DNA of 33,330 bases from [Eubacterium] yurii subsp. margaretiae ATCC 43715 (GCA_000146855.1 GL405246.1:2020374-2053703), one strand, 5' to 3'. Shown: positions 18,132 to 25,719, numbered from the stretch's first letter. Numbers and translations: made by a program. Notes: a model not told the origin generated them from the letters alone.

Positions 18132-18405
18132 AAGTCGTGAACCCGTCTTCGCATATGCCTCCCAAGCGGTATTAACACTTAAGACTCAACCGAGGCACCC
18201 TTGTATCACATGCAGGGTTTTACTTACCGCTGCTTCGATCAAGACCTGACGGGGTTCGTAAATCTACATTGCACAAGACCCCGATCTCAACACCTACCAT
18301 GCTCTCCAGCCTTACAAAACAATACACTCAATACGGGAATTCAATCCTGCTAAAGCGGATTGCAGGTTACAGGACTCCGCTACTTCCCCATCTATCACGA
18401 CAAAT
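18132..18405 (-). ncRNA. ffs: Large-type (Alu-containing) bacterial signal recognition particle RNA
   Basis: About 270 nt, the size of Bacillus scRNA. Conserved blocks in order on the minus strand: GGGGAAGTAGCGGAGTCCTG and ACCTGCAATCCGC (Alu domain), TAGCAGGATTGAATTCCC, then the SRP core GTCAGG ... AAGCAGC (about 18230-18250), GTAAAACCCTGCATGTG, AAGGGTGCCTCGG and TTGGGAGGCATATGCGAAG. The terminal helix closes perfectly: GTCGTGA (18395-18401) with TCACGAC (18134-18140). The RNA pairs with Ffh to target nascent membrane and secreted proteins. Gene order with dnaX is the usual Firmicute arrangement. Odd point: the apical loop differs from the standard GGAA form (see findings). Confidence 0.95.
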
Positions 18406-18431
18406 CTTAAAGACTTAAAAATACTTTTACA

Positions 18432-18460
18432 ATTATATTATAAATATCAAATTTTTTCAA
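18432..18460 (-). promoter_or_regulatory. Promoter of the SRP RNA gene
   Basis: Minus strand TTGAAA (18455-18460), 17 bp, TATAAT (18432-18437). Transcription would start about 20 nt before the mature 5' end, implying 5' processing as known for Bacillus scRNA. Confidence 0.75.
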
Positions 18461-18507
18461 GTACTTTTAAAAAAGCCTGCGATTATTTTAAAAATTTTAA
18501 AATAAAA

Positions 18508-19401
18508 TTATTCAAAAAGCTTGAATTTTTGATTTAAATATCTTATGATAAAACCCTTACTATACTTTATCTCAAGTCCATCAAGTAGACCATCTTTATC
18601 GGTATCAGGATTATTAGGATCTGTCCCATATTTTCTCTCTTGAAAGTCGTCAAGATAGTCCCTGTCCCAGTCTTTGAAAAGCACATTAGAGCCAAATTTA
18701 ACTTCTTCTTTGGCTGTCAATCCATCTCCATCTATATCAATGTCAGAATCTAAGACATCATCTTTAAATGTATGAGGATTTGTAGGGCTTGAAAAGCAAC
18801 TATACTCCTCTCCATCGGATAAGCCGTCCCCGTCAGTATCTATATTGTGTGGATCACTGTCTTGTCCAATATGTTCCTCTTCCCAATCCAAAAGCCCATC
18901 TCCGTCGCTATCAGTCTTCATATCTATCCATATCGCATAAAGCTCAAGATCCCTATCTATAGGTTTCATCAACATATCAATGCCTTTTGTATAATCTTTA
19001 GGATTTTTTTCAATATGCCAACCTAAAAAATAAAAGTTTCCCCTTATTCTTGGTAAAGATATAAATTTTATCTTCCCTCCTGCCTTTAGCTTCACAGTCT
19101 TTTTTGGAGTAACACCATCATTGAAGTTATATGTTACAGTATAGTATTCCTTAGCTTTTGAATTATTACCACTTTTAGTATTCTTCTTATTGTTATCTTT
19201 AACTGTTTCAACAGTTTTGCTTCTATTATTTAGCTTGCTTTTAGTATTATTGACTTTTAAATCATTGACCTTGGAATCATCACTTATGCCTTGGATAGGC
19301 TTGATTTTTAAATTAGTGTTTTTATGAGCTGATACACCAGCTGTAAATAGCAAGCTCGCACTGCATAAAAAGGCTAATAGACTTCTAACTTTCAATGACA
19401 T
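18508..19401 (-). CDS. Secreted protein with an InlB-type repeat and calcium-binding DxDxDG repeats (297 aa)
   Basis: A signal peptide (1-25, cleavage after VSA) is followed by a low-complexity Lys/Asn/Ser linker (28-82), one Listeria-Bacteroides InlB B-repeat (about 86-159, with VTYNFNDG and FLGWHI...LYAIW), then thrombospondin type-3-like calcium repeats: DSDGDG (164), DTDGDG (188), DIDGDG (222), a weaker DWDRDY (244) and DTDKDG (266). Such proteins are surface-attached or secreted adhesins or protease-associated modules. It ends abruptly after the last repeat (ylnqkfklfe) without a sortase signal, SLH or other anchor, where relatives often continue into a longer C-terminal domain. It is therefore either a short secreted form or truncated. 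Neighbours (lipoprotein, SLH remnant) support a cell-surface region. Confidence 0.8.
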   Translation of the reverse strand: MSLKVRSLLAFLCSASLLFTAGVSAHKNTNLKIKPIQGISDDSKVNDLKVNNTKSKLNNRSKTVETVKDNNKKNTKSGNNSKAKEYYTVTYNFNDGVTPKKTVKLKAGGKIKFISLPRIRGNFYFLGWHIEKNPKDYTKGIDMLMKPIDRDLELYAIWIDMKTDSDGDGLLDWEEEHIGQDSDPHNIDTDGDGLSDGEEYSCFSSPTNPHTFKDDVLDSDIDIDGDGLTAKEEVKFGSNVLFKDWDRDYLDDFQERKYGTDPNNPDTDKDGLLDGLEIKYSKGFIIRYLNQKFKLFE

Positions 19402-19510
19402 AAGACTCTCCTTCCATAAATATAGCTCTTATATTTATATTATCTTGCTCAACTTTCCCACATGAAAAACACATTATAAATATTGAAATCTGAGTATATT
19501 TTAAAAACGC
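19402..19510. other. Upstream region of the calcium-repeat protein
   Basis: Contains AAGGAGAG before the gene and a TATAAT on the minus strand near 19475, but no good -35 partner at the right spacing. A better promoter-like pair, TTGACA with TATTTA 17 bp away, lies farther upstream inside the adjoining inverted-repeat element (about 19571-19600). Confidence 0.35.
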
Positions 19511-19611
19511 AATATTATACTTGACATAGTTTTTTCAGTATTTTCATTTTTTGATAAATATGCAAATTTCAATAAATATTATTTAGAAAATTATGTGTCA
19601 AGTAGTATATT
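19511..19611. repeat. Candidate miniature inverted-repeat element (about 101 bp)
   Basis: The ends are imperfect inverted repeats: left AATATTATACTTGACATA (19511-19528); right end, reverse-complemented, AATATACTACTTGACACATA (19592-19611). No coding content. An internal 19-base stretch, ATAGTTTTTTCAGTATTTT (19526-19544), recurs at 33299-33317. Could be a MITE-like element that also supplies a promoter to the gene below. Confidence 0.4.
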
Positions 19612-19714
19612 AAAAAATCTATAAATTTTTAAATTCCAACTAAAATTACGATAGTTTTAGTAAGAAAGTTGAGTTATTAAGATTTTATTATTAAATTTAT
19701 AAAAGCAATAGTAA

Positions 19715-20272
19715 TTATAATTCTAATTGATTTTCGTGTGATACTGTAATTTTTAAAATGTAATCCGCTTTTTTATCCTTAAATGCCTTTCCCATCTCAT
19801 TTACATTTGACCATTTGAAAATCAATGTCGTCTTTTCATCATCAGCTACCTTAATTCTAAACCTCTGCACTCTGTTAGAAGTACCATCAAGCATATCCTT
19901 AGTATCAATTGGAAATTCTATTACATTATTGGAAATTAAGCTCAGGCTTTCTTCCATACTCCAATAATTAATTACCGACCACTGCGGAAGTGCTACATCA
20001 ACAATATCATCCTTTCCCCTTAGTTCAATCTCCATTTTATGCTCTTTTTCGACTTTTTCATTGGGACTTTTTGCAATATTTATAGCATAGCTTTTGCCAT
20101 TTATCATCACTATATCACTCTTAGGATAGCCCCTTTCAGCTTTTGGAAAATCAATATCAGCAGCTTTCCTCCCTGAGTTTGTCGGACTGTCACAAGCCAT
20201 TACCAAGGACAGCATAAGAAAAAACGCAAGTACGCACTTTACAAATTTAAAGAAGTTCTTGTAATAAGTCAT
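19715..20272 (-). CDS. Small lipoprotein with a chagasin/I42-like fold signature (185 aa)
   Basis: Begins MTYYKNFFKFVKCVLAFFLM and then a lipobox LVMAC, so it is lipidated at the cysteine (residue 26 from this start) and held on the outer face of the membrane. An in-frame ATG 42 bases upstream has no ribosome binding site, whereas AAAGGTGG precedes this one, so the shorter form was chosen. The mature part (about 70-185) has a layout like I42/chagasin cysteine-protease inhibitors: a beta-strand with 'VALPQWSVINYW', 'LSLISNN', then RFRIKVADDEKTTLIFKW and a final ILKITV strand. The classic NPTTGYxW and RPW motifs are not conserved, so this is a tentative fold-level resemblance. Its promoter lies within an inverted repeat. 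Confidence 0.6.
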   Translation of the reverse strand: MTYYKNFFKFVKCVLAFFLMLSLVMACDSPTNSGRKAADIDFPKAERGYPKSDIVMINGKSYAINIAKSPNEKVEKEHKMEIELRGKDDIVDVALPQWSVINYWSMEESLSLISNNVIEFPIDTKDMLDGTSNRVQRFRIKVADDEKTTLIFKWSNVNEMGKAFKDKKADYILKITVSHENQLEL

Positions 20273-20290
20273 AACCCTACACCACCTTTT

Positions 20291-20360
20291 TGCATAAATA
20301 TCAAATCCTTTCATAAATTTTGTGGTGAAATTATGATAACTTAGAATTGATATTTATGCA
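20291..20360 (-). promoter_or_regulatory. Lipoprotein promoter bracketed by a 14-bp perfect inverted repeat
   Basis: Minus strand TTGCAT (20356-20361) and TATCAT (20333-20338) are 17 bp apart. TGCATAAATATCAA at 20291-20304 is the exact reverse complement of TTGATATTTATGCA at 20347-20360. One arm overlaps the -35 region and the other sits just downstream of the expected start of transcription, a typical layout for paired operator sites or for a hairpin near the 5' end. Confidence 0.5.
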
Positions 20361-20368
20361 ATTTTTTT

Positions 20369-20414
20369 ATAATGTATTATCCAAGAGAGGTACCTCTCTT
20401 GGATAATACATTAT
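20369..20414. repeat. 46-bp perfect palindrome
   Basis: The left arm starts ATAATGTATTATCC, continues AAGAGAG to the centre GGTACC, and the right arm mirrors every base out to ATAATACATTAT. There is no spacer and no mismatch. T-runs are poor on both sides, so it is not a clear terminator. It lies just upstream of the lipoprotein promoter and downstream of the SLH remnant. Confidence 0.85.
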
Positions 20415-20504
20415 TTATCTTTAGTTATTTTTCACTATATTTTTGATATACTTTTTTATATTTTATATCCCCCATATTTATTATAGAGCCTATTAATATA
20501 GAAG

Positions 20505-20765
20505 TCACCATTTATATATAGTTTCAGCAATTTCCCCTCTACTTATGGGCTCATCAGGTTTTAATATTTTGATATCTGAAGATATTATACCTAATTTTAC
20601 AGATCTTGCAACAGCATATTTTTAGTCTTTAGGAATCTTGTCTTTATCTTTAAATCTTGATAATATATTTTCCATATTATTTCCTTCTTCTAAATATTTT
20701 TTTAAATATTCATTGTATTTACTTTTTTTTATACTAAAATTTAATAAAATAATGGATAAGTATTT
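20505..20765 (-). pseudogene. Remnant of an S-layer-homology (SLH) domain protein
   Basis: Minus-strand reading gives ILSRFKDKDKIPKD, then an internal TAA, then KYAVARSVKLGIISSD, IKILKPDEPISRGEIAETIY, KW and TGA. This is a recognisable SLH module (F-x-D ... A-V-A-x-x-V-x-L-G-I-I ... P-x-x-x-I-S-R-G-E-x-A). A tyrosine or similar codon is expected where the stop is. Upstream, about 30 open codons lack a good start. No other part of the parent protein is visible. SLH modules anchor proteins to cell-wall polymers in Clostridia, so an anchored surface protein once lay here. Confidence 0.8.
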
Positions 20766-20818
20766 TCAGTGATTTTATAATAAAGTCATACCTCATATAC
20801 TGTTTTCTAACAATTTAT

Positions 20819-20975
20819 AATACTAAAAATCTTTTAAACTGTCATTAAAACAAATTGTACACAATCTACTACAGTTTAAAAATTTGTGTACATAATTAAT
20901 ACTAAAAACCTTTTAAATCACCATGTAAATATTCTGCTTATGAATGTCATACAATTTAAAAATAATCACCATACA
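20819..20975. repeat. Imperfect ~79-bp tandem duplication
   Basis: AATACTAAAAATCTTTTAAA (20819-20838) recurs as AATACTAAAAACCTTTTAAA (20898-20917), 79 bp later, 19 of 20 bases identical; ACAGTTTAAAAAT and ACAATTTAAAAAT are similarly placed. Within the first unit TTGTACACAA and TTGTGTACAT form a short inverted repeat (about 20855-20893). Confidence 0.35.
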
Positions 20976-21038
20976 AAATACTTTGCATGACTTTTTAATG
21001 GATATTAGTATAAACTTACATAACTTCCTAAATGGTAA

Positions 21039-21070
21039 TTAGAATGAATATTATCCATAGATTAAATATA
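21039..21070 (-). repeat. Dispersed intergenic repeat, fragment on the minus strand
   Basis: Minus strand ATTTAATCTATGGATAATAT then TCAT matches the left 24 bases of copy 1 (ATTTAATCTTGTGGATAATT). Confidence 0.4.
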
Positions 21071-21078
21071 TAATAATA

Positions 21079-21131
21079 TTAAAAATGTCAGTCATATATA
21101 AACTATAAAGCTTTCATATATGACTGACATT
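21079..21131 (-). terminator. Terminator of the had-etf-ykvI transcription unit
   Basis: A 16-bp perfect stem: AATGTCAGTCATATAT (21084-21099) with ATATATGACTGACATT (21116-21131), loop 16 nt, followed on the minus strand by TTTTTAATATT. Confidence 0.88.
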
Positions 21132-21167
21132 ATTTTATGAGAAAAATAAATGGCGATGAATTATTAG

Positions 21168-22295
21168 CTATTTAATTTCCGGATGTTCTTTTTTAAATTT
21201 TGCATTTTTAATAGGTGCAATGATTGCAAGCGGAATAACCAATAGGAAAATACAAACTCTTCCTATCCAGCCATAACCTACAGCAACAAGTTTTGTCAAT
21301 CCCACTAATGAGAATATTACAGATATGAACAGACAAGTAAATGAAATAAGTGCACGACGCTTGCTGATATCAACACTCTTGAGTACGACATTTTCAAAAC
21401 GTGCAACCAATCCGAAGACTACACCTACACCTGTAGATACAAAGGCACAATACAATACTATAGAGTAAGAATATAGTAGAAACGGATTATTTTGATTTTT
21501 TGCAATTGTAAGAATAGGCAACTTATTTGAAGCTATATCAGGCATATACCCCAAAATCATCATGGCACATAAAGCTGTCATCACAGCATTAAGTATGAAT
21601 CCTATAATAGCAAAACCTGCACAGTCTCTTGTTGTCTTTAAGTTTTGAGAAGTAGATACTAAAGACGCCACAACCAATATTTGGAATCCACCATATATCA
21701 ATCCCATCCATAAAACTTCTCCCCAACTACCTTGCATATACTTTGTACTTACTATATGTCCTAAATTTTCACTTCCTGAACTTAGACCAGGTACCAAGAG
21801 TATAATTAAAAATATTAGAATAAATATTGTAATGTACGAAGATGCCTTTCTAACAACTTCCGCACCGAAAATAGTCAATAAGAAGAATACTAAGCCCGTA
21901 ATAGTGATCCCTACATAATAGTTTAACTTAAATAACTCTTCAAATAATGAACCTCCTCCTGCGATTGCAATACCTGCAGCTACAGTTACCAACACGAAAA
22001 AAGCTATATCAAAAAAAATCTTTCCTGCAGTTGAAAAAGGTGCATATAATTCTCTTGCAAAGTCATCGTAGCGGAATATTTGATGATTTTTAGCCATAAC
22101 AACTCCGTTATAATAGCACCAACCCAATAGTCCTATAATCAGTACCGGCATGAATACAGCCGGCCAACCAAATCTTACAAAATATTGAACAGTTTGATTA
22201 CCAGTTGCAAATCCACCACCTACGTGCGAGCCAAACCATACTGCTGCTACAGCAAACATCGCTCCAAACGATGCCTTAGAAGTCTTATTATCCAT
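21168..22295 (-). CDS. YkvI-like multi-pass membrane transporter (375 aa)
   Basis: Ten or so transmembrane segments with the YkvI-family N-terminus, in which the first helix carries AVWFGSHVGGGFATGNQ, a broken glycine-rich helix like the substrate-binding helix of APC/LeuT-fold carriers. Family members are uncharacterised. Its place directly after etfA, on the same strand and ended by a strong terminator, makes uptake of the amino acid (leucine or phenylalanine type) or exchange of the fermentation product plausible; this is inference from neighbourhood. TTAGGAGG precedes the ATG. A long hairpin lies between it and etfA, so its expression may differ from that of the enzymes. Confidence 0.82.
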   Translation of the reverse strand: MDNKTSKASFGAMFAVAAVWFGSHVGGGFATGNQTVQYFVRFGWPAVFMPVLIIGLLGWCYYNGVVMAKNHQIFRYDDFARELYAPFSTAGKIFFDIAFFVLVTVAAGIAIAGGGSLFEELFKLNYYVGITITGLVFFLLTIFGAEVVRKASSYITIFILIFLIILLVPGLSSGSENLGHIVSTKYMQGSWGEVLWMGLIYGGFQILVVASLVSTSQNLKTTRDCAGFAIIGFILNAVMTALCAMMILGYMPDIASNKLPILTIAKNQNNPFLLYSYSIVLYCAFVSTGVGVVFGLVARFENVVLKSVDISKRRALISFTCLFISVIFSLVGLTKLVAVGYGWIGRVCIFLLVIPLAIIAPIKNAKFKKEHPEIK

Positions 22296-22449
22296 TGTTT
22301 CCTCCTAATTTTAATATTCCAATTTTTCGTTAAAATTATTACTAATTTCCACACATACCATCATCATTCCGTCATTATCACATTAATTATATTTCTTCAT
22401 TTCACAGACCGCTTTATATATGTATGGTAATTAAAATTGCCCTAATAGT

Positions 22450-22504
22450 ATAGTTACAAGTTATAAGAAAAAAATACATTACTTTTTCTTATAACCATAA
22501 CTAT
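22450..22504 (-). promoter_or_regulatory. Long stem-loop in the etfA-ykvI spacer
   Basis: GTTATAAGAAAAA (22460-22472) pairs perfectly with TTTTTCTTATAAC (22483-22495), extended by ATAGTTA (22450-22456) with TAACTAT (22498-22504) across a small internal loop: about 20 bp in total. No T tract follows on the minus strand, so it looks more like an mRNA-processing or stabilising structure than a strong terminator. Confidence 0.6.
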
Positions 22505-22568
22505 TTTAAATTATTGGAGATTTCACAGTAAGTATTTATATATTATTAATATTTTTTGAGAGCTGAAA

Positions 22569-23630
22569 TCATTGTAACTGCGAAACATCTATTCTGTTTG
22601 AATTAAATAAATCTACCAATCTCTTATCATCATCCAAAAGTTCAATCAATTTTGGAACTACATCGTATACGTCGCCGACAATACCATAATCTGCCACTTC
22701 AAATATAGGTGCATTCTCATTAGTATTAATAGCAATAATTATATCTGAGTTTTGCATTCCAGCTAAATGTTGAATTGCTCCTGAAATACCGCAGGCAACA
22801 TAAACCTTAGGCTTGACAGTAGTACCTGTTTGACCTACCTGTCTTGAATGATCAATCCAACCTGCATCAACCGCAGCACGAGATGCTCCTATTGTTCCTC
22901 CCAATCTGCCTGCCAATTTTTGCAATAGTTTGAATCCGTCTGCATTTTTAATTCCCAAACCTCCCGATATTATGAACTCTGCATCTGTCAATGATATGAG
23001 GTCTTTTTTAGTCTTAACAATTTCAACAACCTCAGTTCTAATATCAGCTTTTGTCAATTTAGTATTTAGCTTGATTATTTCGCCCTTGTGGTCTGCATCT
23101 TCAACAGCCTTATCCATAACTCCAGGTCTTACTGTAGACATTTGCGGTCTTCTTTCAGGGCAAACTATTGTAGCCATAATGTTTCCACCAAATGCAGGAC
23201 GAGTTTGTTTTAACTTTTTATCTTCAGGATCAATCTCAAGCTTAGTACAATCGGCAGTCAGTCCGGTATTCAAATTAGATGCTACACGAGGTGCCAGATC
23301 ACGACCTATATGAGTTGCTCCGATTAGAATTATTTCAGGCTTAAATTCTTCTACAGCATCTATGATTATTTTAGCATAACCATCTGTAGTATAATTTTTC
23401 AACAGTTCATTATTTGCATAGTAAACCTTATCAGCTCCAAAACGTATAAGCTCATCAGCTAAAGCATCTACATTATATCCACCCAAAATTGCACATAATT
23501 CAACTCCGATTTCATTAGCAAGCTTTCTTCCCTCTCCAAGAAGCTCTATAACCACAGGAGTCAAAATACCGTTTCTCTGTTCGGCAAATACCCAAACATT
23601 TTTAAATTGTTTTATATCTCTATTATCCAT
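22569..23630 (-). CDS. etfA: Electron transfer flavoprotein alpha subunit
   Basis: Pairs with EtfB to carry electrons to the acyl-CoA dehydrogenase. The C-terminal FAD-binding domain is clear: [53 protein letters not shown] and a [19 protein letters not shown] tail segment. About 353 aa. A TTG overlapping the etfB stop could be read as the first codon, but GGGGG five bases before the ATG at 23630 makes the ATG the better start. In C. difficile the equivalent EtfBA with AcdB performs electron bifurcation, reducing ferredoxin; that role here is inferred from the identical gene order. Confidence 0.95.
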   Translation of the reverse strand: MDNRDIKQFKNVWVFAEQRNGILTPVVIELLGEGRKLANEIGVELCAILGGYNVDALADELIRFGADKVYYANNELLKNYTTDGYAKIIIDAVEEFKPEIILIGATHIGRDLAPRVASNLNTGLTADCTKLEIDPEDKKLKQTRPAFGGNIMATIVCPERRPQMSTVRPGVMDKAVEDADHKGEIIKLNTKLTKADIRTEVVEIVKTKKDLISLTDAEFIISGGLGIKNADGFKLLQKLAGRLGGTIGASRAAVDAGWIDHSRQVGQTGTTVKPKVYVACGISGAIQHLAGMQNSDIIIAINTNENAPIFEVADYGIVGDVYDVVPKLIELLDDDKRLVDLFNSNRIDVSQLQ

Positions 23631-23642
23631 CTTTTCCCCCAA

Positions 23643-24428
23643 CTAAATGATGTGCTTATGTTTTAATTCGACAACAAGTCTTTCAATCTTATCTTGTGTA
23701 GTACCTTCAAGCATAACGCCTTTTCCTTTTGGACTTGGAGTGAAAGAACGAGCCACACGAGTAGGAGAAGCCTTTAAACCTACAACCGTGCTGTCGATGT
23801 CAAGATCATCAATGGTCCAAATTGTAACATCTTTTTTAAAAGCATCAAATATCATATCTACACTCATGTATCTTGGATCATTCAACTCCTTGACTGCTGT
23901 CAACATCACAGGTGTTTTTACCTTAATAACTTCATATCCGTCTTCTAATTGTCTTTGAACAGTTACAGTATCTCCATCCAAAGAAAAATCCTGTACATAA
24001 GTTACTTGAGGAATGTCAAGTTTTTCCGCAATTTGAGGACCGACTTGAGCAGTATCTCCGTCAATAGCTTGACGACCTGCAAAAATAAATTTATAATCGC
24101 CTATTTTACGAATCGCCGCTGCAAGTGCATTTGAAGTAGCCCATGTATCAGAGCCGCCAAATGCACGGTCAGAAATCATATATACTTCATCAGCTCCCAT
24201 AGCAAGGCATTCTCTTAGCATAATTTCTGCTTGAGGAGGTCCCATAGTTACTACAGAAACTGTAATATCGGGATTATTATCTTTTAATTTCAAAGCTTCT
24301 TCTAAAGCATTTGCATCATCAGGATTCAAAATGCTTGGCACACCTTCTCTTATAAGAGTGCCGGTTACAGGATCTATACGTACCTCAGTCGTATCAGGTA
24401 CTTGTTTCGCACAAACTATAATTCTCAA
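23643..24428 (-). CDS. etfB: Electron transfer flavoprotein beta subunit
   Basis: 261 aa. Typical EtfB opening (IVCAKQVPDTTEVRIDPVTG), NPDDANALEEAL, and the conserved FAGRQAIDGDTAQVGPQIAE loop (residues about 120-140). The C-terminus VARSFTPSPKGKG, LEG and a recognition loop contact EtfA. Located between acdB (45 bases upstream) and etfA (adjacent), so one transcript. The protein would bind a flavin or AMP at this site; bifurcating Etfs bind FAD here, but sequence inspection alone does not separate the two. Confidence 0.96.
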   Translation of the reverse strand: MRIIVCAKQVPDTTEVRIDPVTGTLIREGVPSILNPDDANALEEALKLKDNNPDITVSVVTMGPPQAEIMLRECLAMGADEVYMISDRAFGGSDTWATSNALAAAIRKIGDYKFIFAGRQAIDGDTAQVGPQIAEKLDIPQVTYVQDFSLDGDTVTVQRQLEDGYEVIKVKTPVMLTAVKELNDPRYMSVDMIFDAFKKDVTIWTIDDLDIDSTVVGLKASPTRVARSFTPSPKGKGVMLEGTTQDKIERLVVELKHKHII

Positions 24429-24473
24429 AATAAACCTCCATATATACTCTTTTAATCTATCTATTTCATAACT

Positions 24474-25607
24474 TTACTTAATAACATGACCCGCTATTAC
24501 CATTTGTTGCACTTGAGATGTACCTTCATAAATGGACAATATTCTTGCATCCCTGTAAATTCTTTCGATAGGATAATCCTTGATAAATCCATACCCACCA
24601 TGTAATTGCAAAGCCTTATATGCAACTTCATTAGCAATTTCAGCTGCATAGTATTTTGCCATAGCAGACTCTAATCCTGGAACCTGTCCATTGTCTTTCT
24701 TCTCTGCAGCATCATATACCAATAATCTTGCAGCCTGAACTTTCGTTGCCATATCAGCAATTGTGAATTGTGTATTTTGGAATTTTGCAAGAGGTTTGTT
24801 GAATTGTACACGTTCCTTCACATATTTGATAGCCTCATCCAAAGCACCTTGAGCAACACCAAGAGCTTGAGCAGCAACTCCTATACGACCGTAGTCAAGT
24901 GTATTCAACATTATCTTAAAGCCTTGACCTACTTTACCAAGAAGATTTTCCTTAGGAACCTTTACATTCTCCAATATTATATCTGAAGTTTCCGTTCCAC
25001 GAATACCCATCTTATTCTCATGAGCTCCATGAGAGAAGCCTTCCCATTTTGATTCAACAATAAATGTCGAAATTCCCTTTGTTCCCTTGCTCTTATCTGT
25101 CATGGCTGAAATAATTGCAAAATCACAAATCGGAGCATTAGTAATAAAGCATTTTCTTCCGTTTAGTTCATAGTAGTCACCTTTGTCAATAGCTATTGTC
25201 TGTCCTGCACCTGCATCAGATCCGGCTCCAGGCTCAGTCAACCCGAAACAACCAATGTATTTCCCTTCAGCCAAAGGTCTTAAATATTTCTCTTTTTGCT
25301 CTTTTGTTCCGAAGTTTACAAGCGGAAGTGCAACCAATGAAGAAGCTGCAGTAATATAAGTACCTGTAGAAGCGCATCTTCTGCTAATTTCCTCCATTAC
25401 AATGGTGTAAGAAACGTAGTCTGCACCTGCACCGCCATATTCCTTCGGAATGATAGTTGAAATAAATTTATGCCTCACCAATTTAGCAATAACTTCTTTG
25501 GGAAGTGATCCAACCTCATCAACTTCATCCGGATATGTAGCCATTTCCCTTTCAACAAAATCACGAACAGTCTTTCTTAATAATTCATGTTCCTTTTTAA
25601 ATATCAT
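24474..25607 (-). CDS. acdB: Acyl-CoA dehydrogenase (AcdB-like, reduces the 2-enoyl-CoA)
   Basis: 377 aa. Acyl-CoA dehydrogenase motifs: CFGLTEPGAGSDAG (FAD/substrate contact), FITNAPICDFAIISA, the middle beta domain KMGIRGTETSDIILENV, and the C-terminal LQLHGGYGFIKDYPIERIYR DARILSIYEGTSQVQQ region; the glutamate of YEGTSQ is the usual catalytic base. Position after hadC matches C. difficile acdB, where it reduces isocaproenoyl-CoA with EtfBA. A GTG 12 bases upstream is in frame, but GGAGG sits directly before the ATG at 25607, which I take as the start. An intrinsic terminator separates it from hadC. Confidence 0.94.
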   Translation of the reverse strand: MIFKKEHELLRKTVRDFVEREMATYPDEVDEVGSLPKEVIAKLVRHKFISTIIPKEYGGAGADYVSYTIVMEEISRRCASTGTYITAASSLVALPLVNFGTKEQKEKYLRPLAEGKYIGCFGLTEPGAGSDAGAGQTIAIDKGDYYELNGRKCFITNAPICDFAIISAMTDKSKGTKGISTFIVESKWEGFSHGAHENKMGIRGTETSDIILENVKVPKENLLGKVGQGFKIMLNTLDYGRIGVAAQALGVAQGALDEAIKYVKERVQFNKPLAKFQNTQFTIADMATKVQAARLLVYDAAEKKDNGQVPGLESAMAKYYAAEIANEVAYKALQLHGGYGFIKDYPIERIYRDARILSIYEGTSQVQQMVIAGHVIK

Positions 25608-25650
25608 GCTTTCCTCCACTTAATATTAAGTTACATTTAAACTATATTTG

Positions 25651-25696
25651 AAAAAAGGAGCAAAGAGAACAATTTTATCATAATTTGCTCCTTTTT
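25651..25696 (-). terminator. Intra-operon terminator between hadC and acdB
   Basis: A 13-bp stem (AAAAAGGAGCAAA with TTTGCTCCTTTTT, arms 25684-25696 and 25652-25664) followed by T6. It falls inside the operon, so it probably reduces rather than stops transcription into acdB-etfBA. Confidence 0.82.
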
Positions 25697-25719
25697 CATA
25701 TAACTATACATCTATAAAG

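Larger units (their letters stand above)
20766..21080. other. Non-coding AT-rich spacer with short repeats
   Basis: Contains an imperfect tandem duplication (next entry) and a fragment of the dispersed repeat on the minus strand (21039-21070). No supported gene. Confidence 0.4.

Noticed and set aside
20273..20314. Longer start for the lipoprotein
   Set aside because: No ribosome binding site before the first ATG, and the extra residues would place a charged stretch before the signal peptide.
20819..20975. CRISPR-like array in the 20.8-21.0 kb spacer
   Set aside because: Only two imperfect AT-rich units with no constant repeat-spacer pattern and no cas genes nearby.
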